A DNA stretch of 64,000 nt from M0108 sp963841065 (GTDB lineage Bacteria > Pseudomonadota > Gammaproteobacteria > Chromatiales > Chromatiaceae). Shown in pieces: positions 8,261 to 16,652 of this stretch. The position numbers and the translations under genes are program-made. The notes under the pieces are model-generated. The model saw nothing but the letters and a program-made list of their open reading frames with translations. It ran no database searches and was not told where the DNA came from. Positions within the stretch are counted from its first letter, which is position 1. Every line of letters starts with the position of its first letter. The stretch covers positions 62,001 through 126,000 of the forward strand of contig CAWJBI010000033.1 of NCBI GenBank assembly GCA_963841065.1. Direction: 5' to 3'.

Positions 8261-9865
8261 ATGTCCACCGCCCCGCTATTTATGCCCGCCTCCCGACCCA
8301 TCCGCTCCCGCCTCTTCCGGGACCTGGTGCTGCTCATCCTCTTCACCGCCGGCTTGCTGGCCCTGGTGGCCTGGGGGCTGATCAGTGAGCTGAAGCGGGA
8401 CCTGGCGGCGGCGCGGGTCGGCGATGCCACCCAAATGGCCCGCGAGGAGATCGGCAATTTTCTCTTACCCCTGTCACGCCAATTGGTCATTACCCGCGAC
8501 AGCCTGGTGATGAACGGGGCGGCGGGTCTGGAACCCGGGCAACTCAATGCGCGTTTCATTCCCATCCTGCGCCACCTGGAACAGATCTCCGGGGCTATCC
8601 TGGCGGACCAGTTTGGCGGTGAGTATTTCCTGCGCCGCGAGGCCGATCAATGGCTGGTCAGCCAGCGTGATCCGGAACGCCCGGGGTTGTTGACCTGGAC
8701 CCGACTCGATGCCCAGGGTGCCCCACTCGCAACCTGGGAAACCCCCTGGGATCTCGACCCGCGGGAGCGACCCTGGTACCAGGCGGCGCTGGCGGCGGGT
8801 GGCCAGGTCGGCTGGAGCGACCCCTATCAGTTTCAGTCCCTGAAACTGCCGGGGGTTACCGCCGCCATCACCTGGGAGAGCAAGGGCGAGACCCGGGTCC
8901 TGGCCTTCGACCTCTTGCTGGGTCAAATCCTGGACTTCCTGGGACGCCTGCCCCTGGGGTCCGAGGGCCAGGCCTTCCTGCTGGATGCCGAGGGGGGCAT
9001 CTATCTCCCCGACGCGAACGGCCAGCTGGGCCCGGATCAGGGCGATTTCTTCTCCGCCCATGACCAGCATGGGGGCCCACTCCTGTTCGATGCCACCGCC
9101 GCCTGGCGCGCCGCGGGTCGGCCCAGCGAGGAGTTGGTGCCCTTTGTCAGTGGTGGCCAACCCTGGCTGGGTGGGTTTCGACCCCTCTCGGACAACCCCG
9201 CGGGGGCCTGGTTTGGTATCGCCATGCCCGAATCCACGCCCGGCGCCGCCCTGACCAGCCGCTGGCCCGCCCTGGCCCTGATCACTCTGGTCATCGCCGG
9301 ACTCGGCATTGCCCTGGCCGCCGTGGTGATCCGCAAATACAGCCGCCAGTTGCGCGACCTGCCCCGCCTGACTATCGACCGCGCCAATCCCGAGCGCGAC
9401 CTCTATGACCTCATTGGCCGGGGCGAGGACGCCCATCTCGAATTCAAATCCACCATGCGCCAGAACCTCCATACCGGCCGACCCGGCAAGGAGATCGAAC
9501 TGGCCTGGCTCAAGGGCGTCACGGCCTTCCTCAACACCGAGGGGGGCATCGTGCTCTTGGGGGTGGGCGATGACGGCAACCTGCTCGGCCTGGCGGCGGA
9601 CGGCTTCGAAAACGACGACAAGTGCCTGCTGCACTTCAAGAATCTGCTCAACCAGCACCTGGGCGCCGAGTATGCCCAACAGGTGCGGTTCGAGCTCTAC
9701 GAGCTGGAGGGCAAGCGGATCGGCGCCGTGGAGTGTGAGCGCTCCCGCACCCCGGCCTTTCTGCGTGCCAAAAATAACGAGGAGGCCTTTCTGATCAGGA
9801 CCGGCCCCTCCAACATAGAACTCAGCCTGAGCCGGGCCTTGAAATACATCCAGGATCGCGCCTGA
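8261..9865 (+). CDS. Membrane protein: periplasmic dCache-like sensor fused to cytosolic AlbA_2 domain
   Basis: 534 residues from ATG 8261 (ATG 8282 also possible). Helix 1 at about residues 20-42, a roughly 270-residue extracytoplasmic region resembling a double-Cache ligand-binding domain (DPRERPWYQAAL is typical of Cache_1), helix 2 at about 332-352, then a cytosolic domain with AlbA_2/Schlafen AAA_4 motifs (EDAHLEFKSTM; FLNTEGGIVLLGVGDDG; ISNIELS-like end RTGPSNIELS). Cache domains usually feed kinases, cyclases or chemoreceptors; an AlbA_2 output domain is unusual. A TGTTATACT -10-like element lies just upstream. Product and ligand unknown. Confidence 0.72.
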   Translation: MSTAPLFMPASRPIRSRLFRDLVLLILFTAGLLALVAWGLISELKRDLAAARVGDATQMAREEIGNFLLPLSRQLVITRDSLVMNGAAGLEPGQLNARFIPILRHLEQISGAILADQFGGEYFLRREADQWLVSQRDPERPGLLTWTRLDAQGAPLATWETPWDLDPRERPWYQAALAAGGQVGWSDPYQFQSLKLPGVTAAITWESKGETRVLAFDLLLGQILDFLGRLPLGSEGQAFLLDAEGGIYLPDANGQLGPDQGDFFSAHDQHGGPLLFDATAAWRAAGRPSEELVPFVSGGQPWLGGFRPLSDNPAGAWFGIAMPESTPGAALTSRWPALALITLVIAGLGIALAAVVIRKYSRQLRDLPRLTIDRANPERDLYDLIGRGEDAHLEFKSTMRQNLHTGRPGKEIELAWLKGVTAFLNTEGGIVLLGVGDDGNLLGLAADGFENDDKCLLHFKNLLNQHLGAEYAQQVRFELYELEGKRIGAVECERSRTPAFLRAKNNEEAFLIRTGPSNIELSLSRALKYIQDRA

Positions 9866-9888
9866 GGGACGCTGCGGTTCCCGGGCGG

Positions 9889-11133
9889 TCAGGCCGTAGC
9901 CGTCTCCTCCTGAATGGCCCGCACCGCCTGGATCCTGGCCTCGCGCACCCGCTCCGGGATGCGCCCGCGCTCCGCGGTCGCGCGGGCGATGGCCCCGATA
10001 TCGATGCCCCCTACCGCCGCCAGATAGGCGCGCCAACGCACGGCCTGGGGATAATGACGCTCCTGGTAGGTCTCGCGGCCGCGGAAATCCGCCTCGCAGA
10101 CGCGCAATAAACCTTCGAACCGCCCGGGTCGCCGGAAGGCGTCGGCGCCCTCCAGGACATCGACGATGGTGGCGGGCCGCAAGTCGGCGACCTTGTGGAT
10201 CAGGCCGTGATAGCGGGCGGCAATCACCGCCAACTCCCGATAGCGGATGGGTATCCGGAAACGTTCGCAGAGGTCATGGATCAGGGTCACGCCCCGTTCC
10301 TCATGGCCCTTGTGGCTAGGCAGGATGTCCGCCGGGGTGGTGCCCTTGCCGAGATCATGGGTCAGGGCGGCGAACCGCACCTCCGTCTCCCCCGAGACGC
10401 GGGCGGACATATCCAGCACCATCATGGCGTGGACGCCGGTATCGATCTCCGGATGCCACTGAATCGGCTGGGGCACGCCCCAGAGCCGGTCCAACTCCGG
10501 GAAGAGGCGCGCCAGGGCACCACACTGACGCAGGACCTGGAAGAAGCGCGAGGGCCTGGTCTCGGACAGGGCCTTGTGCAGTTCCTGCCAGACCCGTTCC
10601 GGCACCAGGGCGTCCACCTCCCCGGCCGCAACCATGGCGCGCATCAGGTCCAGGGTCTCGTCGGCGATCTCGAAGCCCAGATCGGCGTAGCGGGCGGCGA
10701 AACGCGCCACGCGCAGGATGCGGACCGGGTCCTCGGCGAAGGCCTCGGACACATGCCGCAGCCGTCGTGCCTCGAGATCCTCCAAGCCACCGTAGTAGTC
10801 GATGATGCCGCCCGCCTCGTCCTCCGCCAGGGCATTGATGGTCAGATCACGGCGGCGCAGGTCCTCCTCCAGGGTCACGTCCGGCTCGGCATGGACCACA
10901 AAGCCCCGATAACCCGGCAGGGTCTTGCGCTCGGTACGCGCCAGGGCATATTCGTCCTTGGTTTTGGGATGCAGGAAGACCGGGAAATCCACCCCGACCT
11001 GGCGAAATCCCAGGTCCAGAAGCTGTTGGGGCGTGGCCCCGACCACTACGAAATCCCGTTCCGTCGTCGGCCGCCCCAGGAGCCGATCGCGTACCGCGCC
11101 GCCGACGAGATAGGTTTTGACGCCAGGAAGCAT
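9889..11133 (-). CDS. cca: Multifunctional CCA tRNA nucleotidyltransferase
   Basis: 414 residues. N-terminal class II nucleotidyltransferase head with YLVGGAVRDRLLG and the catalytic acidic pair in ERDFVVVG (DxD-like RDF), the RRRDLTINALA motif, then arm domains, and a C-terminal HD phosphohydrolase domain (ALTHDLGKG, residues about 255-265). It adds or repairs the 3'-CCA end of tRNA; the HD domain gives 2',3'-cyclic phosphodiesterase activity in gammaproteobacterial homologues. Complete and intact. Confidence 0.95.
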   Translation of the reverse strand: MLPGVKTYLVGGAVRDRLLGRPTTERDFVVVGATPQQLLDLGFRQVGVDFPVFLHPKTKDEYALARTERKTLPGYRGFVVHAEPDVTLEEDLRRRDLTINALAEDEAGGIIDYYGGLEDLEARRLRHVSEAFAEDPVRILRVARFAARYADLGFEIADETLDLMRAMVAAGEVDALVPERVWQELHKALSETRPSRFFQVLRQCGALARLFPELDRLWGVPQPIQWHPEIDTGVHAMMVLDMSARVSGETEVRFAALTHDLGKGTTPADILPSHKGHEERGVTLIHDLCERFRIPIRYRELAVIAARYHGLIHKVADLRPATIVDVLEGADAFRRPGRFEGLLRVCEADFRGRETYQERHYPQAVRWRAYLAAVGGIDIGAIARATAERGRIPERVREARIQAVRAIQEETATA

Positions 11134-11136
11134 GCC

Positions 11137-11811
11137 TCAATCCCCTGCTTTCGGCCGTTCCAGCCGGGGTGGCCCGGGTGGTGGCTGGGGTGGTTGAGGC
11201 GGAGGCTCCACGGGCCTGGCCCCAAATAAACGCCCGAGGGCGCTAAAAACGCGTTTGATGCCGCGCCAGAGCTTGGGTAACAGCCAGATCAACAGCAGAA
11301 GAAAGAGGACCAGCAGGACCAGGAAGACCAGGGGGTGGTTAACGGCCACCAGCAGGCCGCCCACCACGGCGAAATCCTCCGCGAAGGAGGCCACCCAATT
11401 GCTAAAGGGCTCGGGTGAGGTGTTGATCATGACGCGGGCACCGGCCTTGGCGGCATGGGTAGCCGCCGCCAGCCCGCCACCGGCCAGGGCCGCCGCGAGC
11501 TCGGCGCCGGGGCCGATGTCGCCGACCGCCCCCGCGGCCAGGAGGGCCCCGGCGGGGATGCGGATAAAGGTGTGAATCCCGTCCCAGACGGTATCCACGC
11601 CGGGGGTCTTGTCGGCGAAGAACTCCATCAGGTACATGAAACCGGCCGTAAACATCACCAGGGGATCACTCAGGACCTCCAGGCCCGCGGGCAGGTCCAT
11701 GCGCCCGGTCAGGCCCAGATAGCCCAATACCAGGATGGCGGCGTAGAGATTGATGCCGCTGGCCCAACCCACACCCAGGGTCAGAGCCAGGCTTTGGGTG
11801 ATATCTTCCAT
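11137..11811 (-). CDS. DUF4126 membrane protein
   Basis: 224 residues. Starts MEDITQSLALTLGVGWASGIN and carries the DUF4126 pattern with GINLYAAILVLGYLGLTG and the FADKTPGVDTVWDGIHTFIR segment. Several membrane helices, a final helix near 160-180 and a proline-rich cytosolic tail (PPPQPPQPPPGPPR). Located 3 bases upstream of cca on the same strand, so probably cotranscribed. The molecular function of the family is unknown. Confidence 0.8.
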   Translation of the reverse strand: MEDITQSLALTLGVGWASGINLYAAILVLGYLGLTGRMDLPAGLEVLSDPLVMFTAGFMYLMEFFADKTPGVDTVWDGIHTFIRIPAGALLAAGAVGDIGPGAELAAALAGGGLAAATHAAKAGARVMINTSPEPFSNWVASFAEDFAVVGGLLVAVNHPLVFLVLLVLFLLLLIWLLPKLWRGIKRVFSALGRLFGARPVEPPPQPPQPPPGPPRLERPKAGD

Positions 11812-11952
11812 CGTCGAATCAACTCCCCGCTATCTTATGGATACCTGGAGCATTATAGCCTGTCCCGCCGCTGGCCCCTGGCTGGCGGGGTGACGGGGGG
11901 CTAGAATGGCACCCCTCTTCCCCAACGCGACCGATCCGGTCGGCAGGTCGTC

Positions 11953-12432
11953 ATGCGATTTCTGGTTTCCCTCTTATTGGTTTTCATCCTTGTCTTCATT
12001 TTTTGGCCCTACTATCACCTATACCGCATCGATAATGCCCTCGGTCGGGCCGAACCCGCCGCCCTGGCCCCCCTCACCGATCTCGAGGCCATTCGCGACA
12101 ATACCAAGGAGCGCCTCGAATGGGCGCTGGGCCTGAAGAATGTCACGACCGGCAACAATCCCATGGGCTGGTTCCAGCAGGGCCTGCAACGGGCTGGCGA
12201 GGTCGCCCTGGAAGAGACCATCAACCTCGAATGGGTGCAGAGCCAACTGCGCGATGCCGCGGCCACCGCGACCACTAAACGCCCGGCCTACTTCCTGGCC
12301 GCCGTCGATTTCGCCATGTTCGAGTCCTGGAACAGCTTCCTCGTCCGGCTTGGCAAGCTGGGCTATAACGACACTCACATCCGCCTCCACCTGGAAGGCG
12401 TGACCTGGAAAATCACGGATATCGTCCGCTGA
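11953..12432 (+). CDS. DUF2939-type membrane-anchored protein
   Basis: 159 residues: one N-terminal hydrophobic helix (about 4-20) then YYHLYRIDNALGRAEPAALA, a pattern of the DUF2939 family (small envelope proteins that begin with a helix and a short repeat-like ALxxxD region). The rest is soluble and mostly helical, probably periplasmic. Divergent from the DUF4126 gene by 141 bases. Function unknown. Confidence 0.65.
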   Translation: MRFLVSLLLVFILVFIFWPYYHLYRIDNALGRAEPAALAPLTDLEAIRDNTKERLEWALGLKNVTTGNNPMGWFQQGLQRAGEVALEETINLEWVQSQLRDAAATATTKRPAYFLAAVDFAMFESWNSFLVRLGKLGYNDTHIRLHLEGVTWKITDIVR

Positions 12433-12489
12433 CAAGAGGCGGAATCTGGCCGGCCGGAGGCCCAAGCCCCCGGCCGGATTGTCGACTCG

Positions 12490-13648
12490 CTAATATTCCG
12501 CCAGCGGTCCCGTAAGGGGGCGAGGGCTATTGCCCGAGGATGGGCCCTGACCCCCAAAGGCGCCTGAACCCGGTTCGGATGAAGTGTCCCCGGAACTGGG
12601 CGGTGGGACGCGCGACTTACCCGGCGGGACTTGTCCACCGGGCCTGGCGGCTGGGGGCGTGTAGGGCCCCAAGGGTGAACCTCCAGGAGGGTTCCTGGGT
12701 TGCTCATTGCGGGGTTGCGGCTTGGGCCGGGGCTGGGGACTCGGTTGGGCGGCTGGCGGCGTGTAGGGTCCCAAGGGAGAAACCCCGGGAGGGTTCCTGG
12801 GTTGCTCATTGCGGGGTTGCGGCTTGGGCCGGGGCTGGGGACTCGGTTGGGCGGCTGGCGGCGTGTAGGGTCCCAAGGGAGAACCTCCGGGAGGGTTCCT
12901 GGGTTGCTCATTGCGGGGTGGCGGCATGGGCCGGGGACTCGGTTGATTACCCACCGGCCGGGGAGGATAGGCCTGACCCGGTACCTGACTGCGCGGTAAG
13001 TCGTTGGTGCGCGGTCCATCACCGAAACCGGGGTCCTCTCCTAACGGCCAAGGCTGAGGTTGGGGGCGCGGCGTTGGCCGAGGACCCAGGCCGGATGGCG
13101 GTCGATCACCCCCCGGGGGCCTGGAGCCAGGCCGAACGATATCATCACCCGGCGGTCTGTTACCCGGCCTGACGTTATCCCCACCTGGCCGGGAATAGCC
13201 AGGAGGCGTCCGTCCGCCCGAAGGGGGAGGTCTGTCACCGGGACGCTGATCATCATCCCACCTCGGTCGGTGGCCATAGCGGGGTGGCGGGTTGGGCGGA
13301 TAATGCCGGTAGCGCTCGGGGGGGTAATAGCGGCGGTGGTTCGTTGTAGTAGTACCAGGGGCGCGGTCCCGGGTTGTTGAGGACGACATAGGTGCCCAGG
13401 CCGCTGTAAAGGTAGGAGGGTAAGACCGTCGTCTCGACCCAGGATCCACCGGAATTGTAATGATAATAGCCCCGCTGGTTGTCGTAGTAGACGCCCACGG
13501 AGGGGTAAAACCAAAAATCATTGGCGACAGGTCCGGGTCCAGGTCCTGGATAGTAGGAAGTGGCCCCCACCACGCACCCACCCAGGCCGAGGGCCAGGGC
13601 TAGCAGGGAAGCGGTCACGACGTTGCGATAGATCCGCCTTGGTTTCAT
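12490..13648 (-). pseudogene. Pro-rich lipoprotein with 34-residue tandem repeats, frame broken at a C7 tract
   Basis: The N-terminus (13648) is a lipoprotein signal ending LGLGGCVVG, followed by a Tyr/Gly-rich domain (FWFYPSVGVYYDNQRGYYHY). At 13318-13324 seven G residues (C on the coding strand) shift the frame; with six, the protein reads on as PPERYRHYPPNPPPRYGHRP into a Pro/Arg/Asn-rich tail to 12490, 385 residues in total. The tail contains three near-identical 34-residue repeats (NEQPRNPPG, LGPYTPPAA, PQPRPKPQPR). Outer-membrane surface or peptidoglycan contact is plausible. Either a sequencing slip or a phase-variable tract; the intact reading frame on both sides argues against old decay. 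Confidence 0.7.
12661..12966. repeat. Three tandem 102-bp direct repeats inside the lipoprotein gene
   Basis: Copies begin with GTAGGG at 12661, 12763 and 12865, giving an exact 102-base period (34 codons). The second and third copies are almost identical; the first has a few substitutions and the end of the third diverges. The repeat encodes the Pro/Arg/Gln-rich unit of the lipoprotein tail. Copy number could change by slippage or recombination. Confidence 0.85.
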
Positions 13649-13739
13649 TGGGTTACTCTTATTTCTCGGATAATGGGGAAACAGGGATTTCGTTAAAGAG
13701 TATTTGGGTGGTCCTGGTAGCTGTCAAGCGACGCCCGCA

Positions 13740-15107
13740 TCAATCCCTACTTGAATCACAATGTTCGGCGACCTCAGCCAGCAGGGCCTGGGCGCGGAAG
13801 AGACCAATCAAGGTCTTGGCATCGGAAATAGTACCATCGCAACACCAGTCCAGGGCCTGGTTCAAGGGCAGCCAGTGCACCTCGATCACCTCCTCCTGTT
13901 CGTGGCCAAGCGCGACGGGGGTCAGGTGCCGGGCCAGGTAGAGATAGACGACCTCGGTGAAGATGCCGGGGGAGCTGTGCATGAAGCCGAGTTCCCGCCA
14001 GTCCGTTGCCTCCCGACCGGCCTCCTCGACGAGTTCGCGCCGGGCGGTTTGGGCGGGTGGTTCCTCATCATCGATCTTGCCGGCGGGCAGTTCCCAGAGC
14101 CAGCCGCCCGTGGCGTAACGATATTGCCGCAAGAGACAGACCTGGTCCGCCTGATCGAGGGCTACGACGGCGGCGCCCCCCGGATGGTGGACGATCTCCA
14201 GCTCGGCCTCATGGCCGTTGGGTAACCGGACGCGCTCCTGAGTCAGACTGATGATGCGCCCGCGAAAGAGGGTCGGGTGTTCGGCGGGCATGGCGATGGT
14301 TCCTGGGTCGGGGTGGCGGAGGATTTCCCGCGTCTCGCGGGGCCGTGGGGGGCAGGCCAGGGGCTCGGGCCTGGGCTGGGACAGCGCCAGTCGCTCTCCC
14401 CGCCTGGCGATGCGGTAGCCCTGACCTTCCAGCATCTGGCCATCGGTCTCGGAGCCATAGTGGTACAGGACCAGACGCCCGCGCTGCTCGGGCTTGTATT
14501 CGCGAGCCAGGTCCTGAAAGCCGGTATGGGAGGGATTGGCGCGGGTGCCACAGTCGTGGAAAATAGCCTCGCCCCGGCTGGCATAGCGATTGAGGATCTC
14601 GGGAATGGGCCGGGTATCGCCGGTGAAGAGAAATCGCCCCTCCAGGGCCAGGCCGAAGGCGGCGAGATATTCATGATGCCGGACCGGAAAAACGCTGAAG
14701 AGCAGGTCCCGATGCCAGAAGCGTTCCGAGACCGGGATCGGATGGAAGACATCCCAAAAGTTGCAACCTCCCTCGGCGAGGAGATTGGGATAATCCGCCA
14801 GCCGACGCTGGAGCACGGCCACCAGTTCGACCGGGATCAGGAGGCGCGGCGGTTCCACCGGGCTGGCGGCCGTCGCAAGCTGGTAAAAGAGGGCTTCCAG
14901 GCCACCGATATGATCCAGGTGGGCATGGGTAATGAAGATGGCGGTGGGCAGACCGCCGTAGGTCTCTACATAGGCCGGCAGGCTATCGGGACCACAGTCG
15001 ATCAGCAGCCAGGGCTCGGCACCCCGTTCCAGGACAGCCGCGGAGGAACCCAGGCCTGGGGCCTGGGCATTACCGACACCCAGGAAACGTAGGAAAAATT
15101 CGGACAT
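13740..15107 (-). CDS. Fusion of an MBL-fold hydrolase with a Nudix ADP-sugar pyrophosphatase
   Basis: 455 residues from MSEFFLRFLGVG at 15107. Residues about 1-250 form a metallo-beta-lactamase fold of the RNase Z-like type: THAHLDHIGG, later HHEYLAAFG, FTGDTRP and LVLYHYGSE. A linker of about 40 Pro/Arg-rich residues leads to a C-terminal Nudix domain (about 300-455) with a full Nudix box (GKIDDEEPPAQTARRELVEE continuing AG). The C-terminal half resembles NudF-type ADP-ribose pyrophosphatases. A two-enzyme fusion is not the usual form. Divergent from the phoB-like gene. Confidence 0.85.
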   Translation of the reverse strand: MSEFFLRFLGVGNAQAPGLGSSAAVLERGAEPWLLIDCGPDSLPAYVETYGGLPTAIFITHAHLDHIGGLEALFYQLATAASPVEPPRLLIPVELVAVLQRRLADYPNLLAEGGCNFWDVFHPIPVSERFWHRDLLFSVFPVRHHEYLAAFGLALEGRFLFTGDTRPIPEILNRYASRGEAIFHDCGTRANPSHTGFQDLAREYKPEQRGRLVLYHYGSETDGQMLEGQGYRIARRGERLALSQPRPEPLACPPRPRETREILRHPDPGTIAMPAEHPTLFRGRIISLTQERVRLPNGHEAELEIVHHPGGAAVVALDQADQVCLLRQYRYATGGWLWELPAGKIDDEEPPAQTARRELVEEAGREATDWRELGFMHSSPGIFTEVVYLYLARHLTPVALGHEQEEVIEVHWLPLNQALDWCCDGTISDAKTLIGLFRAQALLAEVAEHCDSSRD

Positions 15108-15349
15108 GGGCTTGGGCTGCCAGAAGAAGGGGTGGGGAAATCCCGGTCTGGACACTATCTTACCCCAGAGAACCTCTACAGCGCTGGCATGGGCACCCTG
15201 TATCCGCGCCGGTTTCCCTCTGACGGCGAAGCCCGAGGCAGTCATCAAATTGTCACGTGACTTCAATAAGATGGCTTATGGCCAAATCGCATCCCAACAA
15301 AGTCAAAACTCCCCGCCCGCCAGCCACGCCTGCCAGGACCCTCAAGCTT

Positions 15350-16036
15350 ATGGCGACCATTCTCATCGTCGATGACGAGCCCGATATCCGTGAAGTCATG
15401 CGGTTTGCCTTGGAGGGTTCGGGATTCCGCGTCCTCGAGGCCGGTCACGCCGATGAGGCCCGCAAGCTGATGCAGGCCGAGGACCCCGACCTTATCCTTC
15501 TGGACTGGATGCTCCCCGGTCGCTCAGGGCTGGAACTGGCCCTGCAACTCAAACAGAACCCCAAGACGCGCGCCACGCCCATTATCATGGTGAGCGCCCG
15601 CGGCGAGGAAGAGGACAGGATACGGGGTCTGGAAACGGGGGCGGACGACTACATCGCCAAGCCTTTCTCGCCGCGCGAGATGGTAGCGCGAGTCAATGCC
15701 GTGCTCCGGCGCTCCAAACCGGAAGGTTCATCGGACCAGATAGAGATCGGCGGCCTGCGAATCGACAGCATCAGCCATCGCGTCACCGCCAATGGCCAAC
15801 GCATTGAAGTCGCCCCCACGGAATTTCGCCTGCTGCACTACCTCATGAGCCATGCCGAGCGCGCCTTCACGCGCTCCCAACTCTTGGATCAGGTCTGGGG
15901 CGAACAGATTTATGTCGAGGAGCGCACGGTGGACGTTCATGTCCGTCGCCTGCGCAAGTCCCTGGAGGATACCGGCCATGACCGTCTGCTACAGACGGTG
16001 CGGGGTATTGGTTATCGCCTCTCCGACAAGCCCTGA
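15350..16036 (+). CDS. phoB: PhoB-like OmpR-family response regulator
   Basis: 228 residues from MATILIVDDEP (15350); an ATG at 15278 would add 24 residues without family support. Receiver domain with the acidic pocket IVDDEPD, phosphoacceptor in LILLDWMLPG, conserved Lys in IAKPFSP; C-terminal winged helix with EFRLLHYLMSH, RSQLLDQVWG and TVDVHVRRLRKSLE, all PhoB-like. It would control phosphate-starvation genes after phosphorylation by PhoR. No phoR follows: the next gene is ihfB on the other strand, so the assignment rests on sequence only. Confidence 0.82.
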   Translation: MATILIVDDEPDIREVMRFALEGSGFRVLEAGHADEARKLMQAEDPDLILLDWMLPGRSGLELALQLKQNPKTRATPIIMVSARGEEEDRIRGLETGADDYIAKPFSPREMVARVNAVLRRSKPEGSSDQIEIGGLRIDSISHRVTANGQRIEVAPTEFRLLHYLMSHAERAFTRSQLLDQVWGEQIYVEERTVDVHVRRLRKSLEDTGHDRLLQTVRGIGYRLSDKP

Positions 16037-16208
16037 CCACAGAGATAGGCCCCCAAATAGAACCCCATAGAGACGCCAGAGATTGATCCTACCCCTGGTG
16101 TCTCCGCCCTGAATCTTTCTAGCGCGATGGCTTACCCCGAGGATTGCCCGATGTTCTTCCGGACCAGGGGCATCTTCGAATCCATCGCGATGGGGATGAA
16201 TAGAGTGC

Positions 16209-16520
16209 CTAGACGTCAGCGGCCAACTCATGCTGATAGGCGTCGTTGACACGATCCCTCAGTTCCTTGCCCGGCTTGAAATGGGGGACATGCTTGCCCG
16301 CCAAGGCCACGGCATCGCCAGTCTTGGGGTTACGGCCCACGCGCGGCGGGCGAAAGTGTAGGGAAAAGCTGCCGAAGCCGCGGACCTCGATGCGTTCGCC
16401 CGAGGCCAGGGCATTGCTCATGCGCTCAACAAGGTGGCGTACGGCAAGTTCGACATCCTTATAGGGGAGTTGATGGTCCGGCTTGGCGGCCAGGACTTCG
16501 ATCAGGTCGGATTTGGTCAT
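16209..16520 (-). CDS. ihfB: Integration host factor subunit beta
   Basis: 103 residues from MTKSDLIEVLA (16520). HU/IHF fold with RIEVRGFGSFSLHFRPPRVG and the DNA-intercalating arm GRNPKTGD. IHF is an alpha/beta heterodimer that bends DNA by about 160 degrees and assists recombination, replication and transcription. It follows rpsA on the same strand, as in other gammaproteobacteria, with a strong hairpin between them. Confidence 0.96.
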   Translation of the reverse strand: MTKSDLIEVLAAKPDHQLPYKDVELAVRHLVERMSNALASGERIEVRGFGSFSLHFRPPRVGRNPKTGDAVALAGKHVPHFKPGKELRDRVNDAYQHELAADV

Positions 16521-16593
16521 GATGCTGGTTTCCCCTCTGGGTTGGCCCGCGATGCTGGGCAAATCGCCACTGAAATAGAAAGGATTGTGCCGA

Positions 16594-16623
16594 GCCAGCG
16601 GCGCCTCGGGAGGCGCCGCTGGC
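16594..16623. terminator. 14-bp perfect hairpin between rpsA and ihfB
   Basis: GCCAGCGGCGCCTC pairs with its exact complement GAGGCGCCGCTGGC, with a two-base centre (in practice 13 pairs and a tetraloop). It lies 30 bases past the rpsA stop and about 73 bases before the ihfB start. No T-run follows on the minus strand, so it is more likely a transcript-stabilising or partial-attenuation structure than a full intrinsic terminator. Confidence 0.6.
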
Positions 16624-16652
16624 CCCGGTCGGGTGAGACCAGGGCTAGCCTG

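Noticed and set aside
12661..12966. CRISPR-like array
   Set aside because: Period is 102 bases with continuous similarity and no unique spacers; it is a coding tandem repeat.
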